A stretch of 64,000 bases of DNA from Tolypocladium sp. Sup5 PDA-1 (GCA_000750105.3 JPHH03000089.1:27505-91504), one strand, 5' to 3'. Numbered from the stretch's first letter, positions 10,420 to 22,340 are shown. Notes: generated by a model from the letters alone, not told the origin. Made by a program: numbers and translations.

Positions 10420-12467
10420 CTAGTGCTCGCAGAAGCTAAAATCAACATCCTCCAGGCTCCCCGTCGTCTTGTCCTGCAGCACGGTGCGCTCGGCCATGAG
10501 CTCCTTCCGGATGGTGCGCGCCTCGTGAGCGTCAACGACGTCGACGTTCTTGAGCACCATCTCGGCCAGCTCGGGGGGCAGCCGGCCGCTGCCCCGGATG
10601 TGCTCCTCGCCGGCCCACCAGTGGCGCTGCTGCGGCGGGACGCTGGCCGTGGAGATGACGGGCACGGCCGGGTCGACGAGGAAGAGCGCGAGGATCTTGC
10701 GGTGGCCCGGCCGGGAGGCGTCGGCGAGCGAGAAGGGCTGGACGCGGTGCTGGAAGAGGTTCGGGAAGAAGAGCGCGCGGCCGGGCCGCGTGAGCACGGC
10801 GCCGACGTCCTGCAGGGTGCTGCCCTCGGCGGCGGCGTCGACGGCAAAGGTGCGCTCGATGGAGCGCCAGTCGTTCTGCTCGTAGCTCAGCTCCGTGGAC
10901 AGCTCCTCGGCGTTGGCGGGCGTGCGCAGGCCGAGGCGCGAGTCGGTGATGTTGTCGCTGTCGTAGTAGAAGAGCGCCGTGGCGCAGATGTGCTCGTTGA
11001 GCTGGCCCTCGACGTGCCACGAGCCGCCGTCGTAGGTGGGCTTGTCGGGCGTGAGGTGGATGTTGGCGAGCTTGACGATGACCTGGATGCAGGGGGCGCC
11101 GCCGAAGAAGCCCGATGTCTTGACGTCGCGGGGGGCGAGGTTGAAGAAGCGCGTCTTGCCGTCCTCGTCGGTGGCGCTCTTCTGCTCGGCCTCGACGCAG
11201 GCGTCGGGCACGTCGGGCGGGTGCGTCGCGTTGAACCAGCGCATGTCGAGCCCGCCGCGCTCCGAGTCGTCGTAGTCGTCCTCGTACTCCTCGTCCTCTT
11301 CACGGGGCGCCTCGCCGTCGTTGAGCGGCCGGTTCGAGGGCCGGCACGCGTAGTGGTCCTTGCAGAGGGCTGGCGTCAAGCACTTGGGGCCCACGGACTC
11401 GGTTTGCAGCCGCTGGAGCTGGAACTCCTTGGGCCAGCGGTAGACGACGTCCCACGCGGGGAGGGCCTTTTCGATGAAGCGCTCGATGATGGGGTACAGC
11501 CCGGCGTGCTCGACGGGGTGCAGGTTGTTGACGTAGCTGTCGATCCTGGCGTGCCCGGAGCTGTCGATGCGCACGTCGCAGGGCAGCCACTGGAAGCGCA
11601 GGGACAGGGACGGGATCTGTTGGTTCCCGCGCCAGCTGTACGACGCCTCCAGGGACAGCTCGGCGGGATCCGGCTCGGGGACGACGTCGCCGACGCCGCA
11701 GTGCTCGAGGCAGTTGGCCACGTCGATGCGCTTGTCGGGGAGGATGCGCGAGCGGCCGTAGAGCAGCGGCCACAGCGACGGGTGCACCAGGTCGAGCACC
11801 TTGCCGTCGCTGCCGGGGTGCCAGTCCTTTTGGTCGTCGGGGACGTCCTCGAGCGGCTTGACGGCTGCCATGAGCTCGTCGCGCAGGGCGTCTGGGAGGA
11901 GCTTGTCCGACTTGATGACGCAGGCCGAGTAGTCGAAGACAGGGATGAGCCCCGTCTGCTCGTACAGATCTGCCTTTTTGCGAATCTCATCGAGGCACTG
12001 CACACTGCACGTCAGGAAAGGGTCCTCCATAGAGCGCCGTTCATCTACTCACAGCATCTGCCATGGCAGGCGTAAAGTCGGCGTGCTCGCGGTAGGCGGG
12101 CCAGTCCATGGCCAGCGCCTCGGCCTTCCACCTGGCGGCAATCTCGGGGTCGCGGACCTTGCGCCACCACTCGGGCTTGTTGGTGAGGTCCTCGACGACC
12201 TTGAGCATGCAGACCTCGCGGATGAGCAGCGTGGCGGCCGCCCAGTCGCGGTCGCGGTCGCCCATGAGCACGGGGAAGCGCCTGTCGTAGTCGGGCAGAT
12301 AGGCCAGGGGCAGGCCGAAGCCGGGCCGCTTCAGGGGGCCGTCATCGCCAGCAGCCGGCCCTGGCTATGAGGCGGTATTTGTTAGCGTTCCATTGCACAG
12401 GACGCGCAAGTGTTGGCGATGAGAGATGCGGGCATGAATGAGTTACCTTTGCGGGGTCCGCAGCCAT
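10420..12467 (-). CDS. DUF4246 protein
   Basis: Three exons, 12467-12447, 12364-12053 and 11997-10420, give 636 aa. The first is only seven codons (MAADPAK). The second supplies PGFGLPLAYLPDYDRRFPV, typical of the family start. The 55-nt intron before exon 3 (GTGAGT...TGTGCAG, branch CTGAC) gives MADACLDEIRKKADLYEQTG. The core carries the family signature QVIVKLANIHLTPDKP, GGSWHVEGQLNEHICAT and, further on, RALFFPNLFQHRVQPF. DUF4246 proteins are widespread in fungi and uncharacterised. The GSWHVEG and FQHRVQPF His residues resemble a 2-oxoglutarate/Fe(II) dioxygenase facial triad, which is an inference only. An acidic stretch EEDEEYEDDYDD lies mid-protein. The ATG at 12030 is inside an intron and is not the start. 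Confidence 0.88.
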
Positions 12468-14227
12468 CGTGGAGGGGCAATCAAGCAATTGATGGCCGAC
12501 GAAGAGGATCTGAAGATGAGGACTCGAGTGAATGGCTGAAGAGGGTCAAGATGATCAAACGGTTCCCCTAATTGTCGTCGAGGCGTCAACCCAATATATG
12601 TGTCGTCGTGGTCGGCTCGTGCACATCGCCAAGCCGATGTTGCCTGCCTAGCTCCAGTCTGCCTCACTGGTGTGGCTTTTCCCCTGATACTGGACCGCCG
12701 TGACCGGACCAGCGTAGCCGAGCTGGAGCTGGTGAACATGGAGCTGGTATCTTCAGCTGGAGCTCCACCAGACGCGCAGGCAGAACTGCCAGGATAGGGG
12801 ATTAAGGGACGTGATGAAGGGCGCCAAGTTGTCGCGGTGTCACGGTACTGCCTGGACAGGCTGCATCTGCATCTACCTGTTGGATCAGATGATGCCACCC
12901 AGGGTGCTGTGCTGTGTTCTGCTGGCTGCATTGCGACAAAGTGCTTCCACTGCTGATTGATATTGGGCTGTCAAGGGACTTTGGTTTTGCATAAAGTGGC
13001 ATTGCCCTGTTGCACGACGCAGGCCATGCCGGTTCGATTGCATCTCATCTACCTAGGAAACATCAGCTGAGAATCGCACCGCCAAACATGCACCATCGGC
13101 CGGGCGCAATCAAAACCATCATTCTCGCCAACGCGTCAAGTTCTGTGGATGACAATAGAGGGTCGCTTCACAATTATGGCAAGGCCAAGCCCCCGGAAGA
13201 AACCGGCATACAATGCGCCGTTCGCCCCCCCTTGCCCCCCATCTTCCACAATCCAGTGGCTGGTTCTAGAGACAGCAGGCATCCGCGACGTTGAGGTTAT
13301 TTGGACCACAAGCTGTGGTGGAAACCTGGTCACTGTCAGTGGCCACAGTGCCGCCCAGGGGCAGCTCCACTGACCAATTGACACCCGGTCCCCGTCGTCG
13401 GGTCCGTCTGTTCTCTCCCGAATTATTGCCCCTTGGTGACTTTAGACCCCTTCTTTCCGGGGAATGGAACTTACAGAGTACCTTCCTAGGTACCTGCTAT
13501 CGCCTAAAAAGCGTAATGGCAATTGCACGTTTCCGCTTATTGCTTTAACTTCTGCCATATCTTAGAACGCCTTTAGCCGCTGTGGATGGAAGCCACTCAG
13601 GGCCACGAGTACTCCGTAGTGATTATGAGATCAGAATCATCAGATTGTACGGAAAGGCCCAGCGGGCCTCGGCGAGCACCACTGGCGGCACCTGCCAAAG
13701 CCCGATGTCCATATGCGCCAAAGGAGGAAGGACTTGCCGGGTCGCAGCTGACCGTTTCTCAAGGAATCAACTTGGCAAGGATTAAGTTACTACTTCTGAG
13801 AATACAAAAACTGCACTCGTTCCTGTACCTCTCCACCATCATAACTCTTGCTTGCATTATCTTCTTCTCATCAACGGTCGTTTTAACGGGGAGCAATTGG
13901 AATCCACACCGGCCTGATTCGGTCGCAGCTCCTAGATCCGAGGTGGGGTCCGCATGCCGAGGCACCGGCAGGTGAGACGGGCTGCCGAGCGCTGCGCTAC
14001 GACCTGGTTGCGTCTGCGTCCTGCACGTCCAGGGACACACATTCTCCGACTTGACGATTCAACGGCCACAAGGAAGCTTTCGTACACAGCGGCGAGGCTC
14101 ATGATAGCCCCCTGATAACCTTGTCAACCTCCATCCCACCCGCGACCCTACGCCGACGCTCCTGCAGCCGAGCGATTTACGAGAGCGCACTTCACACCGA
14201 CCAACCCACGATCCTACAGCTTCCGCC
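12468..14227. other. Long intergenic region
   Basis: About 1.76 kb between two divergent starts (DUF4246 minus, PEX11C plus). Short ORFs show no family signatures. It contains a half copy of the ACTCCGTA motif discussed at 28277. No RNA gene was recognised. Confidence 0.5.
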
Positions 14228-15196
14228 ATGGCTGCCGAACCCGACGCCAACGTCGAGCACGTCACGACGCTGCCCTCGGGCGAGCCCATCGACTCGTCGG
14301 CGCCGCCGTCGCTCCCTCCGCCCAACAAGAAGGCCCCCGTCGGCGCCGTCTTCGCCGCAACCCCGTCCCACGCCGATGCCTTCATCTCGCACCTCTACCG
14401 ATGCATGCAGACGCGCGCTGGCGCCGACGTCGTCCTGCTCTTCCTCTGCTATGCCAGTCGCCTCAGCGGCTCCGTTCTCGAGACACTGAGCCGGCCCGTC
14501 CTCCAGCACTCGGCCCGTCGGCTCGTCGCCATGGCCTTTAAGTTGCCGCCCGCGACCACCGTCGTCCTGTCCCCGGCGACGCCTCAGCCTCCCCTCGCCG
14601 CCTTTGCGCTCCAGCTCGGCGGCCGCTTCAAGGCCTTGGCGGCGCTGTTGAGTGAGACGCGAACAATGGGCAGGCTGTGGGGGCTGCTGGGACTGTACTT
14701 TGCGGCCAAGAAGCTGATTCTCAAATCGCGCGCCGCCAAGCAACAAAAGGGCTCCGAGAAGGCGGCGGAGAAGACGCAGGACGCGGCCGAGGATCTCTTC
14801 GACACCATCGTGGCCTACGCGCAGGTCATCTCGCTCATCTCGTACCAGGCGTCCGAGAACATTGCCTACCTCTCGAGCAAAAAGGTGCTGCCCTTTTCCC
14901 CCGCGACGCAGGGCAGGCTGGGGCTGATCAGCGTGCGCTCGTGGGGCCTGTACGTGGGAATGGAGCTGGGCCGCCTGCTCGTGGAGCGCTCGCGCAAGGT
15001 CAGCAGCGGCGCGGCCGCCAAGGACGCCCAGTGGGCGGCCGGCTGGACCAAGATCTTCACGCGCAACCTGTCGTGGGCGCCGCTGACGGTGCACTGGAGC
15101 ATGCGCAACGGGCCGCTGCCCGACCTTGCGGTGTCGCTGCTGGCGGCGTACCCGTCGATCGGCGCCATGATGGACCTGTGGCGAGAGACGGCCTGA
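14228..15196 (+). CDS. PEX11C: PEX11-family peroxin (PEX11C type)
   Basis: A single-exon ORF of 322 aa. A proline-rich N-terminus is followed by the PEX11 pattern: HADAFISHLYRCMQTRAGAD, LLFLCYASRLSG, a central amphipathic region with basic residues (AAKKLILKSRAAKQQKG), ISYQASENIAYLSSKKVLPF, and a closing hydrophobic segment LAVSLLAAYPSIGAMMDLWRE. Filamentous ascomycetes have several PEX11 paralogues; the long internal loop and length fit the PEX11C group. These membrane proteins elongate and divide peroxisomes. The start is the first ATG after stops in the same frame, in good context (GCC ATG GCT). The family is secure; the C subtype is less so. Confidence 0.82.
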   Translation: MAAEPDANVEHVTTLPSGEPIDSSAPPSLPPPNKKAPVGAVFAATPSHADAFISHLYRCMQTRAGADVVLLFLCYASRLSGSVLETLSRPVLQHSARRLVAMAFKLPPATTVVLSPATPQPPLAAFALQLGGRFKALAALLSETRTMGRLWGLLGLYFAAKKLILKSRAAKQQKGSEKAAEKTQDAAEDLFDTIVAYAQVISLISYQASENIAYLSSKKVLPFSPATQGRLGLISVRSWGLYVGMELGRLLVERSRKVSSGAAAKDAQWAAGWTKIFTRNLSWAPLTVHWSMRNGPLPDLAVSLLAAYPSIGAMMDLWRETA

Positions 15197-15627
15197 TGGG
15201 AGCAGTCTGGTATTGAAAGGGACATTTAAAATGAGGAAGAAAAGGATGCCCGGCGTGCCACGAGTGCCAAGACAACCGACCGGGGTGATTTAATGACTAC
15301 GACAAGTTGGACACGTCTTTCTCTGCTATTTCTTCTTATCTTCTTTTCTCTTTGGAACCGACTTTGCGCAGCTTCCTATGGCCCCTTATTCTCCCTGTTC
15401 TTCGATATTTCTCGCCGTTAGAGGAAAGGCTTGATAGACGATCAACTCATCGCCAGACCAGGGGCAGCTTGCTTGTGCGGCCACTCGAGGGTTGTCTAAA
15501 AACAGGCACATATATATACATTTCGCATGTCTATTGATCAATACTCCCAGTTCGCTCACTGTCCCGCTCTTTATCGACGGCCCATGCTGGTGCTGAGAGG
15601 CCCTGCATGGCCTTGCAGCTCAGTCAC
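15197..15627. other. Intergenic, convergent 3' ends
   Basis: AT-rich 3' flanks of PEX11C and the hemerythrin-domain gene. Nothing else was recognised. Confidence 0.5.
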
Positions 15628-16415
15628 TTATATATGCATCCTTATCATGTCCTCTTTACTCCAATACTTCCTCATGTTCTCCGCCCCCAGCGTCTTCACC
15701 TCCTCGTCCAGATGCGCCCACAGCACGTCGCCCCAACTCTCCATCTTCTCCTTGAGCGCGCCCATCTCAAAGTCCTGCTCACCCTTCTGGCAGCGCTTGA
15801 GGTAGCCCTCAAAGTCCTCGAGCCCGGCGTGGATGCGCGCGTGCTGCGCGATCATGTCGCCCCTGCGCGGGTCGAACTCGGGCATACGGGCGGCGAGGCG
15901 CGGGAAGATGAATTCTTCCTCGATGGCGTGGTGCCCGGCGAGGTGCTTGGCGAAGGAGAGGCCCTCGGCGAGGAACTGCCGCAGGGTCATGTTTTGGGGG
16001 CGGCGGGAGGTAGTGCAGGCGGTCCAGAGGAGGGTCCAGGTGGAGCGGAAGTAGTTGTGCTGGATATAGTGTGTGAGTTTTGTCATTCATGGGTTTGGAG
16101 ACGGTGAGATGAGATGAGATGGGGGAGACGTACAAAGGCGTCCATCCTGTCGGCCATTTGGTTGTAGATGCGAAAGTCGTGGTTGGACAGCGGCGGAAGC
16201 GGCTCATCGGATTTGCTGCCGTTGCCTTGAACATCCTGCTTTTTGTCCTTGCCCATCTTGGCGGTTGCTATCTGCGAATTCCAATGCCGGAATGTCGTGA
16301 GATGCCGTGGTGTTTTCGGTGCCGGGTGGCTCGGAAGAAGACTCGCCCTGACGTTGCAGCAGCCAGATGTCGTGATAAGTCGTTGGAAGTTGTTCAATAT
16401 TCTCGGTGGTGGCAT
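15628..16415 (-). CDS. Hemerythrin-like HHE domain protein
   Basis: Two exons, 16415-16134 and 16059-15628, with a 74-nt intron (GTACGT...ATCCAG) that rebuilds RMDAF-HNYFRSTW. The metal-binding pattern of an HHE helical bundle is visible: SNHDFRIYNQM, LAGHHAIEEEFIFPRL and QHARIHAGLEDF, ending in a helix with HLDEEV. Such proteins bind a di-iron centre and are linked to oxygen, NO or iron sensing; the substrate here is unknown. The start is uncertain. The ATG at 16256 (MGKDKKQDVQ) gives a compact 184-aa protein. The upstream in-frame ATG at 16415 adds 53 residues almost free of acids and rich in Arg/Ser/Thr, which could be a mitochondrial presequence or translated leader. Confidence 0.85.
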
Positions 16416-19028
16416 GTTACCTGTCGCGATGCGTGCTGCGGAATCTAGGTGCAGTCTTGGTTCTTATATGGCCCTTGGTGTTATTCATGATGGTGGTGGT
16501 GCTGACCAAGACAGCTTGTAAGCAGAATCGGCGGCCTGGAGTGTGGGCGCTAGCGCGTGGAAGCTTCTACTTAATAGCAATGCAAAGAGTCAAGGTCGGC
16601 ACATGACATTGTAGTTTCGAGAAAATGAGCAAGTCTGCGTCCCAGGTCGTGGAAAACCCTCCCGGCTGTATTGCGGCTAGTGAAAAAAGCCCCAGGTAAA
16701 AGCATCTTTACGCCGGCCTGGCCGCTGTGCAGATTTATGTGACCGCGACGGCTGCTCCTGTTCGAGTACGAACTTGCGAAGTAGCAAGCTCGTTACCAAC
16801 TAATCTCTGAATTTATCTTCTCGCGCTAATCCACGTCAGAAGTAGCCTTGCCTTTATCACTTTAGCTTGCTGTATGATAAAGAGGGAAAACGAAAACACA
16901 ATGAGTCAAGACTAATGGAACGTTATATAGTGAGAAAGGCAGAGCCTGCCCCAAACGGAAGAAAACCCATGAACCCAGTTTCATTTCTTATCTGCAAGAG
17001 AAGAAGTGCGCGTCGTGGCGCTGCTTCTCTTCGCACAGGACCTCGTCGACTCAACCAGCAAGGGTTCTCATCCTCGTATTCTGCACCAACGTACATGTTG
17101 CAGGAATCTGCGATGGGAGGGCGGTCATGACTTTGCGATGCCATTGCTTACATGTATTATTCCCTTGACGGGGCTGCAGCAAACAAAAATAGGTCATGGA
17201 CCACTTTGCTAGTGCTTGGCCATCTTATAGCCCGGCTTCAACAATAGAGGCGTCTGTGCTGACATGGCGTTTGGCCCCAATATAGCTCTCAACTTGCCTT
17301 GTGATATGTGCGCAGAGCAACCAGCGAGTTATTAATTGGCAAACACCGAATCACGCACGGATGAGTGCGATCGACAGTGACTGTAGATCGAGTGTGGGTG
17401 TATGGGGTTCAGCATGCAGTGCGTGTTATAGTGTCCCGGGTTGTCCGGGAGCGCGGCAAAGAATTGCCTATCGGAGCATTTATTGCGTGCGTTACATATA
17501 CTCCATAATTCTCCGAGGAAACCTGCCAGGCTTGGATCTCTACCCCAGGTTCCCAACGGGATAATTGTTCCACGGCAAGCATTGTGACAACCTGGGTGTC
17601 TTCTCCGAACGGACCAGACGTCCTCACAACCCCCACCAACAGCATAGCGATTCAATCTTTGGACCAAGCCATATTCAGGGCCTGAAAAGATTCAAGCCAT
17701 CAACCTCTTGTGCACTGATACTGACAGAATCGTTCAGGACTGGCCTCTCGGTCTGCGCAGTCTTCGATCAATTCTCGTCATGGAAATGGCTAAAGGGATC
17801 ATGAAGCCGTTCAAGGGCGTCCAGAGCCTCGACTCTGTTGACAACTACAATCTGAATAAAGAGCTACCTCCACTACCTCGGCAAATGAGTAACATGAAGC
17901 TCGGCGTGGTTCTCTCAGGGTACTTCATCGAGTAGCACTGGCTTTCTCTCTCCATAGTGCTAGCCCTCTTCGTAGCCTCTGGGTGTCGCTCTTCCAATGT
18001 GATGCGGCGTTATGAAACTTACCGCTTGAGCCATCGTAGTCTCGGAAGTGATGGCCTTACTGTGACCTGATGTCACTGCGTTGTCCAGAAACGCCTCCGC
18101 TATACTACAAGTCACTGATAGTTCCTACCGCAGATTACTTCTACGATAGGACTTTTGTAGACCTTCGCCTTCCCGCCGCGAAACGCGGCTACATTCTCGG
18201 CCAGATTGCTGAGCTGTAGCGGAAAAGAAACCACTCGTGTATAGATGGCCAGGATGGAATAAAGAAGTTGGAAGGAGATATTCCGTATCGAGGATCTAAA
18301 CGACCGACAGTTGAGAGGAAAGAGTGGCTGTAAGACAGGCTGCCAGCATATGCTGTCTTTGACGTTGTCTCGGCACAGTTGCATTAGGCTCTTGGCAGTG
18401 TATCTCTTGCGTACATGTCGTTCGAATGGCTCTTGCAGTAGCACCCCCGCCCGCGTTGGTTCGATCCATCGATCCATTCATGAGAGTCGAGACCCCCATC
18501 TTGAGCTGGTCTTAGACCTCTGCTGTACAGGCCGCGCTGCATCGGCTCACCGCCGGACGCTTCTGTGCGAGGGCGGAGCCGTATAAGGACGATGCGGTTC
18601 TCGAGGGCGGAGGCGTGCACAGAGAGTCGTAACACGTTGGGGTGTTCCCAGTCGGACGTACGCGGGGGAGAAGGCACCGTCATCTTCGGCAGCAATTTTC
18701 CAACGCCCCCGACGAAACGGCTGCTTCCCATCGGTGTGCTCGTACATCTACCAGTCATCCATTTCAGGGTTCTGATGGACGAGCTGGCGAATCCGGCAAC
18801 CGACGCAAAAACGGAGTGTTGTGACTACAGCGCAGCACGGACGAATCAGCCAGACACGTGGGCAACCTCCTCCTCGCCAACAGCATTCGCAGTGGCTCAG
18901 CGACGCTGGGAATCCCAGCTTGACAATTATTCTCTCATGTGCTGGAGAGTGCAATGATGGCCGCAGCGCAGGCATTCCCTGGTCTCTGCGGCAGTGTATC
19001 TATCAGATGCTAATCCATAGTATCAAGG
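16416..19028. other. Gene-poor region, core/accessory boundary
   Basis: About 2.6 kb with no recognisable gene. Base composition drops toward AT around 16.6-17.6 kb. A short ORF at 17780-17935 (starting MEMAKGIMKPFKGV) has fungal-looking composition but no family match. This stretch separates compact housekeeping genes on the left from the fragmented accessory region on the right. Confidence 0.45.
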
Positions 19029-22000
19029 TCAAAGACAAAAAATCATTCCAGCCTCAACAACCCCTAGTTCCCATTGCTTGATAACTTCGCCGTCCATAAT
19101 GCCATGCACGTAGCACTCCCCGACGATCTTCCACGCCTGCTTCCCAGGCCTTTCAGCATGTTTCCTTAGCAAGAAAGGCACGCCTGAACCAAAAAGAACA
19201 GCTATTCTATCTCCAGGCTCTGCGTGCTTCGGCCCCAGCCCAAAATAACCCTTCCTCGTGACAAAAAAACCTCCTCCCTAGAGCATATTTCTCGATTCCT
19301 GCATCTAGTGTGCATTGTGGCACTAGGCTTGGTGTCTGTCTCGGGGTTTCTTGTATGTCGAGAAACACCTGACGCATGTCCTCTGAAGAAAGAGTATCTG
19401 TGCCCCTGTTGCCTGCCGACAGGATTGAGGTCATTCTCCTCTCGCGTGTTTGTCGTCGAGCAAGTCCGTCTTCGCGCTTCCTCGTTTCCCAATATGGATC
19501 AGGGATCGTATTCAGCAGACAGAAGGGCCGATGGTAAAGGTCATAGGGCTGCTTGCACCACATCGAGGCTAGTTGGTTTAGAATTCCGATATGATCGTCA
19601 TCATTGCGTGGAAACACATGTTCCTCGAGCTCGGGATCGACTAGGATTCGGAATATTGAGGAAGAATCTCTGTCATTTGTTTCAAAATTGTTGAGAACTC
19701 GCTTCAGGACCTCACAATACTCCGCAAGATCGACCAGTCCGGTCGTTTTGGCTGTCGCCGGAGGAGGGGTTGTTGACCACGACTTCGGGACTTCTGGAAG
19801 CCAATCTGAGTAGCATAGTTGGTTGCCGGCGGCGTCGTCTCCTCCCGCTTTTTTGAACTGTCCAACAAAAAACGTCGACCAGAAAGCTTCCAATAGTCCG
19901 TCAAAAGATGAGTAACGGCTGATTGCACATTTGTTGCCTATGGCGAGAGATTTGCAGCAGCCGACTGCAACCATGAAGTGAGTGGCATTTTCCCAGTTCT
20001 TGTCAACATCCTCGACAAAGCTCTCATGGCATACTCCAACTGCATCTATCGCTATGAGCGAGGCCCGAATCCCAATGAATGTGTGATCAATTGATATGTG
20101 TATCTGTGTCACTCTGTCAGCTGCCCAGGGAGCCTGGAAAAGGGATTCCCTTTATCCTTTCAACTGTAGTCCCCGTGACCCCTATCCAGCTGTTGCCCCT
20201 ATCCGGCGTTGGCTGTGTGTGTGTGTTAGTGGCGTCTGACTTCAATTGTAGCCCCTAGCGGCCCCTAGCAGCCCCTATTGACCTCGAGTCATCAATCCAA
20301 CGAGGCTTCATTCTTCTAAGGAAGAATGTCTCTAGCCACCGTCTCTGAATACAGACATCCGAGTCATCAATGTAATGTGGCTGCCCAAGGGGCTGCCGAG
20401 TCAACCGGTCTATCCGACAGCATCCCAAAGAATTCCCTTGGCTGTCAGAGATTTGTCATTTTTTCCCACCTCGACAACGGCATTGGTCAATGCAGCGGTT
20501 TGATATAATGGCTGGGAAGTAGAGCTTTTCAACTCTTGCACCAGCCATTGTTTCATTTGGCGCTCTGTGATGATTTCGCCTTGCTGCATGGCATCGGGCT
20601 GTCCAGTGCTGAATAGAGGGTGGGTAGGAGGCGCACAGCGATCATCCTCGACAGCTAGTATGACGTTCTTGCGACGCAGCAGCTCTCGAAGTTGTTCTTT
20701 ATGTGCAGATGGGATGTTGTGGAAAGTGAAATTTGGTGGAATCTCGTCAAGGTCCTTGATAACCCCAGACCCTTCAGCACCGATTTCCAGTCGCCTCAGC
20801 CGCAGTTTTCGCAATCTCTCGGCTTCGACCGGATCTTTTGGGAACGTTGTAGATCGGTACGCAACTCGGGACTGCGGCCTTGTTCCATCGTTGCTCAGTG
20901 GCTCCTGGGGCTTCATAAGAGTCGGTTCTGCCCACCATGGGACATCGAAGTAGCGTTGGATGTTTTGTAAGGGTAACGGTAGCGATCCAAGTGTAATGGA
21001 CCAGTCAGGAACCCAGGAGGGTACATGGAGCATAGAAATGCCGCACTGTCGAAGAATCTCCAGATCGGTCCCAGATGAGATCATGTTCGTGGCGAAGTCG
21101 ACATACACACCTTCCACGGGGTCGTCGTACCTTGTTTTCATCCTTTGCGATGGTAGCGTTGAGAACATGTTGCAGATTGCGTAAACCTTGTCCCTTCCAT
21201 TGGAGGCCAGGAAATGCCGGTATCGACACATCAAACCCAACGAAGCCCTCGCCGTCTGTGGACTCGTGAGGAAAATCCTTGCACTGTCGCGTAAACTGTC
21301 CAGCTCCAATATTCGTGTGACGTTTGGGAAAGTTTGTCTCAGATCGTCCTGATAGGCTTTCATGCGAGCGGCTGCAACAACAACGTTCACCCATGAAACG
21401 CCGTCTTGTCCGCACTGAACCCAAACCTTGTCCAGCTTGCTGCCCGATCCCCCCATGACAAGCTCTTGTATGATCCAGATGCGTGTCCACCAAGGACGTT
21501 CTAGCAGGTTTTGAACCGCTGTTCGAACGTCCTCGCTGACAAATGCCATCTTATCGTATGGTGAGCCACCACCGAGGGTGCGAATCTGTTCGAGTGCCAA
21601 TTTGCTGTCTAAAGAAGCAGGTCCGAGCCAGACAACTAGTCTTGAAGCGCCGGCGTAGATCATATTCATCATCGGAATCTGGAAATTCTTTTCCTCGGAG
21701 TCATTTTGATTGACACATATTGCGTCCACTCATAGATCGACGTCTCGGGTTTCTTCCCGTCGATGTCGTAGGAATGACTCCAGGTTGATGGTGACAGGAA
21801 TTGTCTTTCCATTGACAATAATATCCTTGGTGACTGAGGCATCCCCCCAAGTATAAGACACGGCTTCGAACGACGTTCTCATGTCTTCAAGGCTGAATCT
21901 TGTGAGCTTGCACCGGATGCCGGAACTAAATTCCGTGCTTGCCTCCAGTCTCAAAAGACGTATTTCCAGCTTGTCCGGAGAGAGCTGTTGGTAGAGCGCA

Positions 22001-22092
22001 TGGGGGCTGTCAATGACACTGGTGCTATGGTTGGACATCGTGACGAATGCCGGATGGGTCGTGCTAACGCTAGCAACGCCGCTTGTACTCAA
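19029..22092 (-). pseudogene. HET-domain protein, broken in three places
   Basis: Three consecutive minus-strand blocks (22092-21730, 21729-20410, 20112-19029) read as one HET-domain gene. Block 1 ends ...FEAVSYTWGD...ETRDVDL. The next codon is TGA (21732-21730), and the same frame continues VDAICVNQND; the family normally has Trp there (L-W-VDAICINQ), so TGG to TGA is the simplest reading. Block 2 runs through ERPWWTRIWIIQELVMGG to AKGILWDAVG and then stops in an insertion. Block 3 resumes the C-terminal half (VGVCHESFVEDVDKNWENAT, MWCKQPYDLYHRPFCLL, IEKYALGRRFF), then is frameshifted at a run of seven A/T (19263-19269). One base fewer would read on to TGA at 19029-19031 through the usual HET end with VLFGSGVPFLLR. 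HET proteins trigger heterokaryon-incompatibility cell death. Confidence 0.85.
20113..20409. mobile_element. Insertion inside the HET gene (repeat-family element)
   Basis: Noncoding sequence of about 0.3 kb interrupts the HET coding region between two GATGC-GT-GG flanks (coding AKGILWDAVG and then DAVGVCHESF), which look like an imperfect duplication of the target. It contains a (TG)n tract near 20213-20226, five TAGGGGC/TAGGGGT-type units on the minus strand, and a 22-bp segment at 20359-20380 (starting CCGAGTCATCAATGTAATG) that recurs exactly at 46417-46438. No ORF and no clear terminal inverted repeat were found. The element type is therefore unknown; edges are approximate. Confidence 0.5.
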
Positions 22093-22340
22093 GTTAGAGT
22101 GCGTGAAACAGAATGTATTCGTTCTGACTACCGAGTTCGTCGTGACCGTCGAGCTGTGTTCTGCTTTCCCCCTTGGCTTTAATACGATGTTTTGAGGCTG
22201 TCATTAGGCAGCGAGGCACAGCCACAGTAGGCGTCCTGTTGTTCCTCCTCCTGTTGCGTATGGTGTCAACATGCCTCAGCGGCCAGTTTCGCGACCTAAA
22301 CACGGCGGTCACGAGGCGCGTCAAGCACGCCCAGTCTTGA

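Noticed and set aside
12008..12030. ATG 12030 as the DUF4246 start
   Set aside because: It is inside the 55-nt intron; splicing to upstream exons restores the conserved N-terminus.
10423..12075. Plus-strand 550-aa reading frame opposite the DUF4246 gene
   Set aside because: It is the GC-rich shadow of the DUF4246 coding strand, with low-complexity Val/Leu/Gly/Asp text and no motifs.
17708..17935. Short ORF with NKELPPLPRQ
   Set aside because: Too short and without family, start context or neighbours to support it; kept only as a remark.
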